Shown: positions 47,943 to 58,008, numbered from the stretch's first letter. The stretch is 63,500 nt of DNA from Osedax symbiont Rs1 (GCA_000416275.1 ASZJ01000066.1:1-63500); one strand, 5' to 3'. Notes: a model not told the origin generated them from the sequence alone. Program-made: numbers and translations.

Positions 47943-50005
47943 GAATCAATACCACTGTGGCGCAGCAGAGCCTCAGTATTCGGCTCTCTGCCTCTAAAAT
48001 CGACAAACAATTGCAGCGGCTCGGCACTGCCGCCTTTTTCCAAGATACAGTTGAGAAACAGTTGCCCGGTTTCTCGGTGAAATATACCTTTGCTCTCAAA
48101 CAGTGAATAAGCATCTGCTGAAAGCACTTCAGCCCACTTGTAACTGTAGTAACCAGCGGCGTAGCCCCCGGCAAAAATATGACTGAAACTGTTCTGGAAG
48201 ACGTTAAACGCCGGAGCTGCTACGGCGGCGACCTGCTGGCGAATTTCATCCAATAATGGCTGGACGCGACTCGCAGCTTGCGAGGCTACTATGTTGTGTT
48301 CAAGGTGTAGGCGGTAATCAAATATTGAAAATTCCAATTGACGGACCATGGTCATCGCCGACTGGAAGTTCTTCGCGGCAATTAATTGCTCGAGCATCTT
48401 CGGCGGCAAGGTCTCCCCACTGAGGTAGTGCCCGGAGATGATTGCCAGCGCTTGGGGCTGCCAGCACCAGTTTTCTAAAAATTGGCTGGGCAGCTCCACC
48501 GCATCCCAAGGCACTCCATTGATGCCGCTGATGTCGGCGTATTCAACTTTGCTCATCATGTGATGCAAGCCATGGCCAAACTCATGAAATAGGGTGGTTA
48601 GCTCATTGTGGGTAAGTAGCGCGGGATCACTGCCCACCGGAGCGTTGAAATTACAGACTAGATAAGCGGTCGGTAACTGCAAGTTGCCATCGCTGTCGAT
48701 GCGGCGGTTGCGACAGACGTCCATCCAAGCGCCACCGCGTTTATTGGCTCTGGCAAAAGGATCTAAATAAAAGCGCGCGATGATTTGCTGATCACGGCTT
48801 ATTTCATACAAGCTTACATCTGGATGCCAAGTGTCAAACTGTTCGACTTGGCGGATGCTAAAATTGAACAATCTAGAGGTGATCTCAAATAACCCAGTTA
48901 GTACTTTGTCGATCGGAAAATAGGGGCGAAGCTGCTCATCGGAGATGGCAAATTTCTCTAGTTTTAATTTTTCGCTAAAGTAGGCAACATCCCAGGCCTT
49001 GATGCCCCTGAGTGATTTTAAGCCCGACTCGTGTTCAGCGTACTCGCTTAAACTGGCAAACTCTGCCCGGGCGGTATCGACACTGTGGCTGGCTAATTCG
49101 TTGAGAAAGCCCAGTACATCTTCGGCAGTGTTGGCCATTTTAGTCGCCAGCGAATAGTGTGCATAGCTGTCAAACCCCAATATTTCGGCCTGTTCGTGGC
49201 GCAAGTCCAACAGCTCGGCAATGATCGGGCTGTTATCCCACTGTTGGTTGGCTTGAGTATTGGACGCTCGGGTGGCGAACGCGGTGTACACCTCTAAGCG
49301 TAATTCGCGATTATCACAGTAGGTCATTACCGGTAGGTAGGAGGGGAATTCAAGGGTTAGTAAATAGCCGTCCAAGTCTTTTTCTTTAGCGGCCTGTTGT
49401 GCAGCTGCCAGCGCCAGTTCCGGCATACCCGCTAGTTCAGTGACATCGGTAATGTGCTTTTGCCAAGCTTGAGTAGAATCTAAAACGTTTTCAGAAAATT
49501 TGTTACTCAACTCAGTGGTACGCAATTTAATCGCGGCAAATTTTTTCTTTTTATCAGTAGTTAACGCCACTCCGGAGAGTTCAAAATCACGCAGCGCATT
49601 GCTGATCACTTTTTGCTGGTGAGGGTTTAACGAATCGCTAGCGAGTTGCTTATAGGCTGAGTAAAGTGCATGGTTTTGGCCGATTTTGGTATAGTAAGCA
49701 GAGAGCTTAGGCTGAGCTTGGTTATAGGCTAGCCGTAATTCATCGGTATTACAGACCGCGTTGAGATGCGAAACCGGTGACCAAAAATTACTGAGCTGAT
49801 CATTTAACTGTTCAATTGGCGCCACTAAGTTATCCCAGCTATAGCTGCCACTATCTGACTCTTGTGCCTGTTGTAGTATGGCGTCAATCGCCTGCTGGTT
49901 GTCGGACAAAATTTTATCTAGCTGGGGGTTTATTTCACCGACTACCAGTTGGCTGAACGCGGGTAAATCTGCCTGCATAGAATATTCAAAGGCATTGTTT
50001 GGCAT
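47939..50005 (-). CDS. prlC: Oligopeptidase A
   Basis: The 688-residue M3 metallopeptidase (start MPNNAFEYS at 50005, preceded by ACGGAG; a longer frame reaches 50065 but would add 20 unlike residues) degrades short peptides, including cleaved signal peptides, in the cytoplasm. Catalytic zinc motif HEFGHGLHHMM (HExxH) is in THNELTTLFHEFGHGLHHMMSKV. The helical channel-forming N-terminal domain is intact. First gene of the prlC-yheV-tag operon. Confidence 0.96.
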   Translation of the reverse strand: MPNNAFEYSMQADLPAFSQLVVGEINPQLDKILSDNQQAIDAILQQAQESDSGSYSWDNLVAPIEQLNDQLSNFWSPVSHLNAVCNTDELRLAYNQAQPKLSAYYTKIGQNHALYSAYKQLASDSLNPHQQKVISNALRDFELSGVALTTDKKKKFAAIKLRTTELSNKFSENVLDSTQAWQKHITDVTELAGMPELALAAAQQAAKEKDLDGYLLTLEFPSYLPVMTYCDNRELRLEVYTAFATRASNTQANQQWDNSPIIAELLDLRHEQAEILGFDSYAHYSLATKMANTAEDVLGFLNELASHSVDTARAEFASLSEYAEHESGLKSLRGIKAWDVAYFSEKLKLEKFAISDEQLRPYFPIDKVLTGLFEITSRLFNFSIRQVEQFDTWHPDVSLYEISRDQQIIARFYLDPFARANKRGGAWMDVCRNRRIDSDGNLQLPTAYLVCNFNAPVGSDPALLTHNELTTLFHEFGHGLHHMMSKVEYADISGINGVPWDAVELPSQFLENWCWQPQALAIISGHYLSGETLPPKMLEQLIAAKNFQSAMTMVRQLEFSIFDYRLHLEHNIVASQAASRVQPLLDEIRQQVAAVAAPAFNVFQNSFSHIFAGGYAAGYYSYKWAEVLSADAYSLFESKGIFHRETGQLFLNCILEKGGSAEPLQLFVDFRGREPNTEALLRHSGIDS

Positions 50006-50065
50006 GAGAACTGCTCCGTCTTGTTGGTAGGGTTGGAAGCCATTGGCGGCACTATCTAGTGGCAC

Positions 50066-50429
50066 CCGCTCGCGGTATCATCATCACAGTACTATCATCA
50101 CAGTACGGTAGGCCTATCTAGACGAGCGGTATTTTACTGGAAGGCTTTAATATAATAATCATAATAATGACAAAATAAGCAAATTCAACTCTAGTTACAG
50201 TCAAACTGAGTATTAGTCACTTTATGTTGCTGAATAAAGAAATATTGCAAAGCTTATCAGAGGCTTGCAAATGGCAGCATTCAGGTAATAATAGAGGTGT
50301 CAGCTCAGTGGAACAGAAGCTATATAAGCAGGCGCAATGCAATTAAATCATTGAACTTAAACGTCTAAAATATGCTGGCAAGCTAGCCGGCAGAATTTAT
50401 AAACGCATAGATTGAAAGGTTAGGTAGGT
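50066..50429. other. Gene-free region between divergent genes
   Basis: About 360 bp between prlC and the carbonic anhydrase gene. A 13-bp direct repeat ATCATCACAGTAC occurs at 50080-50092 and 50094-50106. Otherwise nothing recognisable; presumably promoters for both genes. Confidence 0.35.
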
Positions 50430-50972
50430 ATGAAATTAAGATCTTATCAAGGTATTAGCCCAACATTGGGTAAGCAGGTATTTATCGATCCATCGGCGGT
50501 GGTTATTGGTGATGTGAGTATCGGTGATGATGTTTCAGTGTGGCCGACGGTGGTGATTAGAGGGGATGTACAACGGATCAGCATAGGCGCAAGAACCAGC
50601 GTTCAAGATGGATCAGTATTGCATGTAACGCACAGAGGGGCAGGCAATCCAGAGGGTTTACCGCTAATTATTGGCAGTGAAGTGACGATTGGTCACTTGG
50701 CGATGCTGCACGGTTGTACGATTGGCGATCAAGTGTTGATTGGTATGGGGTCAATGGTGATGGATGGCGCGGTTGTTGAGTCGCAAGTGGTGCTCGGTGC
50801 CGGCAGTTTAGTGGCGCCAGGTAAAATACTTAAAAGCGGTTATTTGTATGTAGGCCGACCCGCTAGGCAAGTGCGGCCTTTAACCGAAAAGGAAATTAAT
50901 TTCTTTAGCTATACGGCAGCTAACTATGTAAATTGGAAAAATCAACACATGGCGGAAGATTGGGCCATTTAA
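50430..50972 (+). CDS. Gamma-carbonic anhydrase family protein
   Basis: The 180-residue protein has the left-handed beta-helix hexapeptide repeats (IGDVSIGDDVSVWP, VIRGDVQRISIGARTSVQDGSVLHVTHRG) with zinc-binding His residues in HVTHRG and IGHLAMLHGC. This is the CaiE/YrdA-like group that often shows little carbonic anhydrase activity. Trimeric cytoplasmic protein; role uncertain. Followed by the response-regulator gene 114 bp on. Confidence 0.9.
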   Translation: MKLRSYQGISPTLGKQVFIDPSAVVIGDVSIGDDVSVWPTVVIRGDVQRISIGARTSVQDGSVLHVTHRGAGNPEGLPLIIGSEVTIGHLAMLHGCTIGDQVLIGMGSMVMDGAVVESQVVLGAGSLVAPGKILKSGYLYVGRPARQVRPLTEKEINFFSYTAANYVNWKNQHMAEDWAI

Positions 50973-51086
50973 GCCTGATAAAATGCTCAGAGATGGTCCG
51001 CTAAGCTGCTGCAGGATAAGAAGCTACTGCCGCAGCTTGCTTTGCGCTATAATGGATTGTTGACAATAAGAAGAACTAGGAGGGCT

Positions 51087-51746
51087 ATGAATATCCCGCG
51101 TAAGATTATAATTGCTGATGATCATCCACTGTTTCGTCAAGCTCTGTTACAAACGTTGATGGTTAAGCTGCCGACAGTGAGCTGGATAGAAGCTGAAAGC
51201 ATAGAACAGCTGAACATCGCCTTAGATAATAATCGAGATGCTGACCTGCTATTACTCGATTTAAATATTCCCGGCGCCCATGGCTTTAACACGTTGATTA
51301 AAATTCGCAGTCAATATTCGCAGCTTCCGGTAGTGGTGGTTTCCGCACACGAAGATGACGACACTGTGATCAAATCAATGGAATTTGGCGCATCCGGATT
51401 CATCCCTAAATCCACCCCGGTGGATATGATTTTTAAGGCTATCCAGCAAGTTCTAAAAGGGGACACTTGGTTGCCCGAGCATATTAATTTAAACCGTGTC
51501 AGCGATAAGTCTGATATCGGCGAGCGCGTTCGCTCGCTGACTCCTCAACAACATAAAATATTATTAATGTTTGCCGAAGGACTGTTAAATAAACAAATAG
51601 CTCATCAACTGAACTTGTCTGAAGCGACCGTAAAGGCACATGCCACGGCGATTTTTCGCAAGTTAAAAGTATTCAATCGGACCCAGGCAGTCATCGCGAT
51701 TAATCAGTTAGAAGTTGGCTCGTCACCGTTTTCCAACAGTGAGTAA
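51087..51746 (+). CDS. crbR: LuxR-type response regulator (CrbR/ErdR-like)
   Basis: From ATG 51087 (MNIPRKIIIADDHPL, preceded by AGGAGGG) the product has 219 residues. An earlier start at 51042 is unlikely. Receiver domain: IIIADDHPLFRQAL, LLLLDLNIPGAHGFN with the phospho-Asp, VVSAHEDD and FIPKSTP. LuxR-type DNA-binding domain: SLTPQQHKILLMFAEGLLNKQIAHQLNLSEATVKAHATAIFRKL. It is convergent with and overlaps by 43 bases the CrbS-like kinase. CrbSR in Vibrio and ErdR/MxtR in Pseudomonas control acetate use (acs). Confidence 0.85.
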   Translation: MNIPRKIIIADDHPLFRQALLQTLMVKLPTVSWIEAESIEQLNIALDNNRDADLLLLDLNIPGAHGFNTLIKIRSQYSQLPVVVVSAHEDDDTVIKSMEFGASGFIPKSTPVDMIFKAIQQVLKGDTWLPEHINLNRVSDKSDIGERVRSLTPQQHKILLMFAEGLLNKQIAHQLNLSEATVKAHATAIFRKLKVFNRTQAVIAINQLEVGSSPFSNSE

Positions 51747-54700
51747 TCCTGCTGCATTTTCTGGGTTAGAATAGCGCTTATCAAGGCGCGTAATGCGGCG
51801 GGTTTCATCGGTTTTCGCAGAAAGCTAAAGCCTGCCTTCGCCACTCTATTAGGTAGCTCATGATCGGCTGTTGCAGTGATTAATATCCCTGAAATACCGT
51901 AGTTTGAGGCGCTGCTTATCTCCTGCATCAAATCTAAGCCAGAAGTACTCTCTGACAATTGATAGTCCATGAGCATGATGTCTATCTCATCGTTGTAGTC
52001 TTGAAAGTAGCTAAATGCCTGGGCCGAGTTATCGCAGGCTAGAGGTCGGCACTTCCAAGATTCTAACAGCGCGACCATAGCTGCTAGCAAGTTAGGATCG
52101 TTCTCCACACAGAGCACCGTCACTCCCTGTAAGCTGATAATACTATTCGCAGATAAATCTTGATGAGTCGTAAGAGTATTGCTCGCTATAACTTCGGCAG
52201 TGGCAATCTTAATCGCAAAATTACAGCCTTTTCCGGGCACCGAACGCAGCGAAAATGGATGTTCTAGCAATTGCGAAAAGCTCTTGGCTATATTCAAGCC
52301 GAGACCTAAGCCTTTACTGTTGTGAGAGTTTAATTGAGTGAATTGTTCGAACACTAACAGTTGTTTGTCCAGGGGAATCCCCGGGCCATTATCGATAACT
52401 TCAATCGAAACCAACTCTTGGTGTCTTCGACAACCGACCACTACTTTACCAGGGCTAGCGTGTCTAAAGGCATTGGCAATTAGGTTGTGTAAGATGCGAC
52501 GCAGTAAGTTAGGATCTGAGTACACCCATACAGAGCTGTATCTAACCGACAGTGTAATATCTATTTTATCTTCGTGGGCGTTAAATTCTTTGGCAAGACT
52601 GATTAATAAGTCATTGAGTGGAAAAGCTTTTTTTCTAATCGCAATATTGCCACTTTCTATTTTCGCTATTTCACCCAATTCGCTCAGCAGAGAGCTGGCT
52701 ACTTTTAGAGAGTTTTCGATATTGAAAATTTGCGCCTGATGCTCTCTGTTTAATCCTTTTTGGGTGGATAGAGCGGCAGTAAATAGCCGAGCAGCCTCTA
52801 GAGGCTGCATCAGATCGTGGCTGCAGGCATTTAAATATTGGCTTTTTTTGATGTGCGCTAAGACTGCTTTTTCCCGTTCCCTCTCTAATTCTCGGTTGGA
52901 AATCTGTAAGCTTTTGGTGCGCTCTTCGACGCGGGTTTCCAAGTCTTGATTGGCTTCACGCAATACTTGCTCCGCTTGGCGAAAGGCTGAAATATCGGAG
53001 AATATCATCACGAAACCGCCGTCCGGCAAAGGGTTTCCCTGGATGCCTATCACTTGTCCGGTGTTGTGTCGGCGCTCAGAGCTGTGCGGTGTGCCACGCT
53101 GTAAAAACAGTAGACGCTTGCGAATCTTTTCTTCAATATCACCGGGACCGCAGCGACCTTGTTCAACATTGTAGCGAATTAAACTCTCGATTGGGCAGCC
53201 GACGTAAACCAGTTTTTGGGGGTAGTCAAATAGCTCAATGTAGCGGCGGTTCCAAGCGACTAAGTTCAATTTTTTATCGACGATAGAGATACCCTCGGCA
53301 CTATTTTCGATCGCGCTTTGTAATAGCGCCTGATTAAACTCAGTGCCCTGTGAGGATACATCCTCAATTAATAAAGCAATCTGATCTAAGGCTATCTCCT
53401 TCCCTTCCAGGGCCGAAGAAATCATTAACCGCGAAGAGGCCGATCCCATCACGCTGGTCAGCATATGCTCGGTGTGCTCAATCAAGTTGTAGTTGTAGAG
53501 TCTTGAACCTAAATATTTGGCATCGTTGGAGGCGTGAAATTGATTAAAGCCAATCTTGGCTTTGTGCGTGCCGACAAAGCGCGAGGCGAGCAATTGTAGT
53601 TCGCTGGCATCAATATTCTTATTGATCGGAGGCTGCAAACTATTCGGGCTTTGCCAGTCTAGAAAGTGCGACGCTTGCACGCGCTCCTGCACACTCTGGC
53701 GACTAAATTGTGAAACCCACCAGAGTACGACCACATTGACCAGTAAGCTGATTAATGAAATCAACATATGCGTGGGTAGCAGGTCACTGCTAATCGGCTG
53801 GGTATAAAGACCGAATTGCGGTAGCAAATTGAGGAAGAACCACAGCGAAAATCCTGCGGTTAAACCGCTAATCACTCCGGTTAAACTACTCGATCGCCAA
53901 TAAAAAGCCGCCAGTAGCGCAGGGGTGAGCTGCGCGATAGCACCGAAGGCGATCTCCCCTAGAGATGAGAGCTTATCCGGCGGGGCGGTAAGAAACACTC
54001 CGTAGCCGAGCAAAATAACTAGGCAGGCGAGTATTTTTCTAACATTTAAGAGCCGGCTTTTAAAGCGTGAATAATTACTCTCGTTTTGGTGATGGTGATT
54101 GAACAGCAGCGGAAAAAATATTTCATTACTGAGCATAGTGCTCAGTGCTATAGCGGCGATAATCACCATCGAGCTGGCAGCTGAAATTGCCCCGAGAAAT
54201 GCCAGTAGCGTCAGCCAAAATTGATCGTGGATCGCCGGTAAGAATAAAACATAGGAATCTGCAGCGACCGTATCGCCAAGTAGCAATTGACCGGCTAAGC
54301 CAAGCGGAATGGCAAAGAGCGCGAACACCAGTAAATAGAGGGGAAATATATATCGGGCCAGCTGACTATCACTGGCTTTGCGCAGCTCAACCACCATCAC
54401 TTGAAATTGTCGTGGCAGGGCTAAAAAAGCGGTCATTCCAATAATAAGTGAGCCGAGCATCGTCGCTAAATTGGGAAGTTGTAATTGTTGACTGAGTAAA
54501 TTGTTGGCTTTAGATGCTTGCCATAGCTGAGTAGGAGAGTCGTAAACAAAATAAATAATGTAGATGCCGAGGATCAAAAAGGCGCTTACTTTTAGCAGTG
54601 ATTCAAAGGCGATAGCTAGCATAACTCCAGGGTGTCGTTCGGTGACATCTACCGAGCGAATCCCAAAAAACAGCGTGAAACCGGCCAGTAGAATGGTCAC

Positions 54701-55177
54701 AATTAAACCGGTTTGCCAAGTGTTTATCTCCTGGGCTGCGGTCAGTTGTTGGAATGAGTAGACAATCGCTTTTAGCTGTAGGGCGATATAGGGCATAGTG
54801 CCAATTAAGGCGACTATAGTGACAATTACCGCCAATTTTTGTGATTTACCGTAACGGGCTGCCAGCAGGTCAGCAATCGAGGTGATATTGAGTTTTAAAC
54901 TGGTTTTGATTATCCGCTGAATAAAAGGCCAGGCAAAAATAAATAGTAAAATAGGGCCGATAAAAATAGGTAAGTGGGAAAAAATATTGTTGGCGGCCTG
55001 CGCGGTGGTGCCTAAAAAACTCCAAGAAGTGCAGTATACACCCAGCGTCAGCGCATAAATGATCGGTTGGCTGCGCTGCGGAATCTTGTGTCGGTACTTG
55101 TCGCCGAGGAAGGCAATGACAAACAACAGGCAGATGTAACCTAAGCTAACACTAATCAATTGCCAATTTTGAAACAT
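51704..55177 (-). CDS. crbS: Sodium/solute symporter-hybrid histidine kinase (CrbS/MxtR-like)
   Basis: The 1157-residue sensor has an N-terminal sodium:solute-symporter-like domain with about 13 membrane helices (residues about 5-490). A linker and PAS domain follow (SAEGISIVDKKLNLVAWNRRYIELFDYP, about 630-750), then a histidine kinase core with phospho-His in NACSHDLMQPLEAARLF and the ATPase boxes ANAFRHA, IDNGPGIPLDKQ and GLGLGLNIAKSF, and a C-terminal receiver domain (TVLCVENDPNLLAAM, MLMDYQLSE, FLRKPMKP). It likely senses acetate or its flux and signals to CrbR. Beside the symporter genes. Confidence 0.92.
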   Translation of the reverse strand: MFQNWQLISVSLGYICLLFVIAFLGDKYRHKIPQRSQPIIYALTLGVYCTSWSFLGTTAQAANNIFSHLPIFIGPILLFIFAWPFIQRIIKTSLKLNITSIADLLAARYGKSQKLAVIVTIVALIGTMPYIALQLKAIVYSFQQLTAAQEINTWQTGLIVTILLAGFTLFFGIRSVDVTERHPGVMLAIAFESLLKVSAFLILGIYIIYFVYDSPTQLWQASKANNLLSQQLQLPNLATMLGSLIIGMTAFLALPRQFQVMVVELRKASDSQLARYIFPLYLLVFALFAIPLGLAGQLLLGDTVAADSYVLFLPAIHDQFWLTLLAFLGAISAASSMVIIAAIALSTMLSNEIFFPLLFNHHHQNESNYSRFKSRLLNVRKILACLVILLGYGVFLTAPPDKLSSLGEIAFGAIAQLTPALLAAFYWRSSSLTGVISGLTAGFSLWFFLNLLPQFGLYTQPISSDLLPTHMLISLISLLVNVVVLWWVSQFSRQSVQERVQASHFLDWQSPNSLQPPINKNIDASELQLLASRFVGTHKAKIGFNQFHASNDAKYLGSRLYNYNLIEHTEHMLTSVMGSASSRLMISSALEGKEIALDQIALLIEDVSSQGTEFNQALLQSAIENSAEGISIVDKKLNLVAWNRRYIELFDYPQKLVYVGCPIESLIRYNVEQGRCGPGDIEEKIRKRLLFLQRGTPHSSERRHNTGQVIGIQGNPLPDGGFVMIFSDISAFRQAEQVLREANQDLETRVEERTKSLQISNRELEREREKAVLAHIKKSQYLNACSHDLMQPLEAARLFTAALSTQKGLNREHQAQIFNIENSLKVASSLLSELGEIAKIESGNIAIRKKAFPLNDLLISLAKEFNAHEDKIDITLSVRYSSVWVYSDPNLLRRILHNLIANAFRHASPGKVVVGCRRHQELVSIEVIDNGPGIPLDKQLLVFEQFTQLNSHNSKGLGLGLNIAKSFSQLLEHPFSLRSVPGKGCNFAIKIATAEVIASNTLTTHQDLSANSIISLQGVTVLCVENDPNLLAAMVALLESWKCRPLACDNSAQAFSYFQDYNDEIDIMLMDYQLSESTSGLDLMQEISSASNYGISGILITATADHELPNRVAKAGFSFLRKPMKPAALRALISAILTQKMQQDYSLLENGDEPTSN

Positions 55178-55249
55178 ATAGGTTTAATCTATTTCATCGA
55201 GCGTGCTGGGTTTTCGGCCTGCGGTTAAGCAATGACCGGCTGTTAAAAT

Positions 55250-55409
55250 CCTGAATCAGTGACTTCACAGCACCACATAGCGCAAGCTCTTGATTCTACA
55301 GCGGTTAGAAAAATACCCGCTGAACCTACGGGTGCAGCTAAGATTTTTCAATTCCACTGTAGAACCAATATCTTACACTCTGTATTCACTTTGAAGTCAC
55401 GGATTCAGG
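55250..55409. mobile_element. Family B repeat element, full copy (160 bp) with inverted ends
   Basis: The ends CCTGAATCAGTGACTTCA (55250-55267) and TGAAGTCACGGATTCAGG (55392-55409) are inverted repeats of 18 bp with one mismatch. It is the best-preserved copy; near-full copy at 21588-21746 (opposite orientation), fragments at 1715, 15823 and 37551. No open frame. The target duplication, if any, is unclear (flanks ...AAAAT and ATAAT...). Confidence 0.88.
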
Positions 55410-55415
55410 ATAATG

Positions 55416-55853
55416 TTATAAGGTGGTGCTAGCAAATTCGCTAATATATGAACCGCCTTTGATATTGGCGATAATTCGCAATTTTTGTACCGTTCCGCTC
55501 TGGTTAATCAATTCACCTAGGTTGGTATTGGCGCGCCAGTAATAAGGAGTAGTAATCATCCCCAGCGGGTAACTGGTCGCTTGATTGCTTTTATCCACAA
55601 TAAATAAAGTGGCAGTGTCCAGTGGATAAGTTGAGTTGATGACGGTCTGCCCATCGGCGTCAGAAAAACTGAGCAGGAATTGATCAGATTTAAGCACGCA
55701 CTGTTTAGCTTTGATGTCGCATTTGTCTTGTACTTGCATCACAAATATACGTTTTTCAGACGCCTGGTACTCAGTGAGCATATCGGTCGCTGCAAAGGCG
55801 AGTATGGCTAGCACTGGAGCGATTAAAATGGCAATTTTGGTATGCTTATTCAC
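55416..55853 (-). CDS. Membrane-anchored hypothetical protein
   Basis: The 145-residue protein has one N-terminal hydrophobic helix (IAILIAPVLAILAFAATDML, residues about 6-27), which may be a signal anchor, and a soluble beta-rich domain with a possible disulfide pair (CDIKAKQC, C45-C52). I do not recognise the family. It lies between the symporter terminator and the family B element, on the same strand as crbS and the symporter. Its setting hints at a role in the acetate module, but that is inference. Confidence 0.65.
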   Translation of the reverse strand: MNKHTKIAILIAPVLAILAFAATDMLTEYQASEKRIFVMQVQDKCDIKAKQCVLKSDQFLLSFSDADGQTVINSTYPLDTATLFIVDKSNQATSYPLGMITTPYYWRANTNLGELINQSGTVQKLRIIANIKGGSYISEFASTTL

Positions 55854-55959
55854 ATTGTGGTCCGTTTTTTAATATTTGAATTAAAAATAAATTGAGGTGT
55901 AGTAGAGTTACTGGCTTAAATATTTAAGCAGCTTAGGAATATTAAAGACTAGCACAAAC

Positions 55960-55996
55960 AAAGCTGCTAGTCGTCTATGCAGACTAGCAGCTTTTT
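55960..55996. terminator. Rho-independent terminator after symporter operon
   Basis: AAAGCTGCTAGTC (55960-55972) and GACTAGCAGCTTT (55982-55994) are a perfect 13-bp inverted repeat around a 9-base loop. The minus-strand reading ends in a short T run (AAAGC side), and the plus-strand reading in TTTTTGG, so it may stop transcripts from both sides. Confidence 0.8.
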
Positions 55997-56017
55997 GGCT
56001 TAGCCAGTTAGATCAAA

Positions 56018-57757
56018 TTAATGATCGTGGGCAGCGCTAATGCCACCTGTGGGAGCGCGCAAATTATCAACCAACTGTTGAATTTCAAGAGGTGCAGGTC
56101 CAGTTACTCGACAGACCGCGAAAGCCACTGCGAAGTTAACAGCGGCGCCGACAGCGCCGAAGGCGTTCGGTGAAATTCCAAAGAACCAGTTAGGATCTAA
56201 ACCACCGAGGAACGAAGTGCCCGGGATAAACATAATGCCCTTGTGCATAAACACGTAGAGCATAGTGACGCCGATACCAGAACACATTCCCCAAATTGCC
56301 GCAGGACCACTCATAGTGCGCGAGAAGATCCCCATCATCAGTGCCGGGAATATCGACGATGCAGCCAAGCCAAAGGCTAGGGCGACCGTCCCTGCGGCAA
56401 AGCCAGGCGGATTGAGCCCGAGGTAGCCGGAGATTAAAATCGCCACCGTCATCACAATTCGGCCCGCGAGTAGCTCTGACTTCTCCGAGAGATCCGGGGT
56501 TAAGATGCCCTTCATCAAATCGTGCGAGATTGAGGACGATATCGCCAACAGTAATCCAGCGGCAGTTGACAGCGCTGCTGCTAAACCACCAGCGGCGACT
56601 AAGGCAATCACCCAGTTGGGTAAGTTGGCGATAGCAGGGTTAGCTAGCACCATAATGTCACGGTCGACTTTAACCATTTCATTGGTGGCCTTGTCGGCAG
56701 TGTATTGGATTTTACCGTCGTTGTTTTTATCTTCAAACTTCAATAGGCCAGTTTTTTCCCAATCCTTGAACCACTGTGGACGCTCTGCATAGACTAAATT
56801 TTCGCCGGCTGCAGGCTCAATAGTGTTCATCAAGTTCAAACGTGCCATCGCGCCCACGGCAGGTGCCACTGTGTAGAGTAATGCAATAAATACTAGTGCA
56901 TAACCCGCAGAAGAACGTGCCGCTTTAACGGAAGGTACAGTGAAGAAGCGCATGATAACGTGTGGTAGACCTGCAGTACCTATCATTAGTGATAGCGTAT
57001 AGGCGATCATATTAGCGTTATTACCTAACTGGCCGGTGGTATATTCCTTAAAGCCAAGCTCTGTGACGACTAAGTCAAGCTTGTCGAGTAGATATACGCC
57101 ACTGCCATCCGCTAAGGTACTACCCAAACCAAGTTGCGGAATAGGATTACCGGTCAGCTGCATTGAGATGAAAATAGCGGGAATAGTATAGGCAAAAATC
57201 AGTACTACGTACTGGGCAATTTGGGTGTAGGTAATACCTTTCATACCCCCTAACACCGCGTAAACCCAAACCACGCCCATGCCTATGCCAAGGCCTAGAC
57301 CATAGTCAACTTCCAAGAAACGAGAGAAGGCGACCCCAACTCCTTTCATTTGGCCGATAATATAAGTCAGTGAGGCAATGATTAAGCAGATCACCGCGAC
57401 AACTCGGGCTGTTTTGGAGTAATAGCGATCGCTGATAAATTCAGGAACAGTAAATTTGCCGTGTTTGCGCAAATAGGGGGCTAGCAGCATCGCCAGTAGC
57501 ACGTAACCACCGGTCCAGCCCATCAAGAATACCGATCCACCGTAGCCGAGGAAAGCAATCAAACCCGCCATGGAAATGAAAGACGCGGCACTCATCCAAT
57601 CGGCTGCAATCGCCATGCCGTTTTGTATTGGTCCAATGCCTCCGCCAGCGACATAAAATTCTTTTGTGGTGCCTGCGCGAGCCCACCATGCAATCGCGAA
57701 ATACATCGTGAAAGAGCCAAAAACAGCAATGTAGGTATATAGTTTTAGTTCTTCCAT
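56018..57757 (-). CDS. Sodium:solute symporter, acetate/VC_2705-type (large subunit)
   Basis: The 579-residue permease has about 13 membrane helices and solute:sodium symporter family signatures: AIAADWMSAASFISMAGLIAF (residues about 49-69), GVVWVYAVLGGMKGITYTQIAQYVV and ALSTAAGLLLAISSSISHDLMKG. It is of the TIGR03648 type, which pairs with a small DUF4212 subunit and is ActP-like. It probably imports acetate or a related carboxylate with Na+. The gene is translated just after the small subunit (3-base gap). Confidence 0.92.
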   Translation of the reverse strand: MEELKLYTYIAVFGSFTMYFAIAWWARAGTTKEFYVAGGGIGPIQNGMAIAADWMSAASFISMAGLIAFLGYGGSVFLMGWTGGYVLLAMLLAPYLRKHGKFTVPEFISDRYYSKTARVVAVICLIIASLTYIIGQMKGVGVAFSRFLEVDYGLGLGIGMGVVWVYAVLGGMKGITYTQIAQYVVLIFAYTIPAIFISMQLTGNPIPQLGLGSTLADGSGVYLLDKLDLVVTELGFKEYTTGQLGNNANMIAYTLSLMIGTAGLPHVIMRFFTVPSVKAARSSAGYALVFIALLYTVAPAVGAMARLNLMNTIEPAAGENLVYAERPQWFKDWEKTGLLKFEDKNNDGKIQYTADKATNEMVKVDRDIMVLANPAIANLPNWVIALVAAGGLAAALSTAAGLLLAISSSISHDLMKGILTPDLSEKSELLAGRIVMTVAILISGYLGLNPPGFAAGTVALAFGLAASSIFPALMMGIFSRTMSGPAAIWGMCSGIGVTMLYVFMHKGIMFIPGTSFLGGLDPNWFFGISPNAFGAVGAAVNFAVAFAVCRVTGPAPLEIQQLVDNLRAPTGGISAAHDH

Positions 57758-57759
57758 GT

Positions 57760-58008
57760 TTATTCCTCAGCCCCGTATTTTTTGTCTAATTTATTCATTT
57801 TGTATGAGTACCAAAAAACTAATACGACAAAAGTGACAATAGAGCCCTGTTGAGCAAACCAGAAGCCGAGTTTGTAACCACCTAATCTGATCGTGTTTAA
57901 AGGTTCAACTAATATTAAGCCAAAGCCATAAGACACCACTGCCCAAATAATTAGGCAAGTGGTAATAATGCGCAGGTTCTCCTGCCAGTAGGATGAATTT
58001 TTTTCCAC
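57760..58008 (-). CDS. DUF4212 symporter small subunit
   Basis: The 82-residue product starts at GTG 58008 (VEKNSSYWQENLRII...), preceded by AAGGAGAT at good spacing. The open frame runs on to 58344 but the extra 112 residues are unlike the family. Two membrane helices (about 12-33 and 48-72) and the WxxN/GFWFAQQGSI features are typical of TIGR03647/DUF4212 proteins, always encoded with the large symporter subunit. Probably required for assembly or transport. Confidence 0.9.
   Translation of the reverse strand: MEKNSSYWQENLRIITTCLIIWAVVSYGFGLILVEPLNTIRLGGYKLGFWFAQQGSIVTFVVLVFWYSYKMNKLDKKYGAEE

Noticed and set aside
50080-50106. Pair of 13-bp direct repeats ATCATCACAGTAC upstream of prlC
   Set aside because: Only two copies, not palindromic and not placed at a recognisable promoter; probably a chance local duplication.
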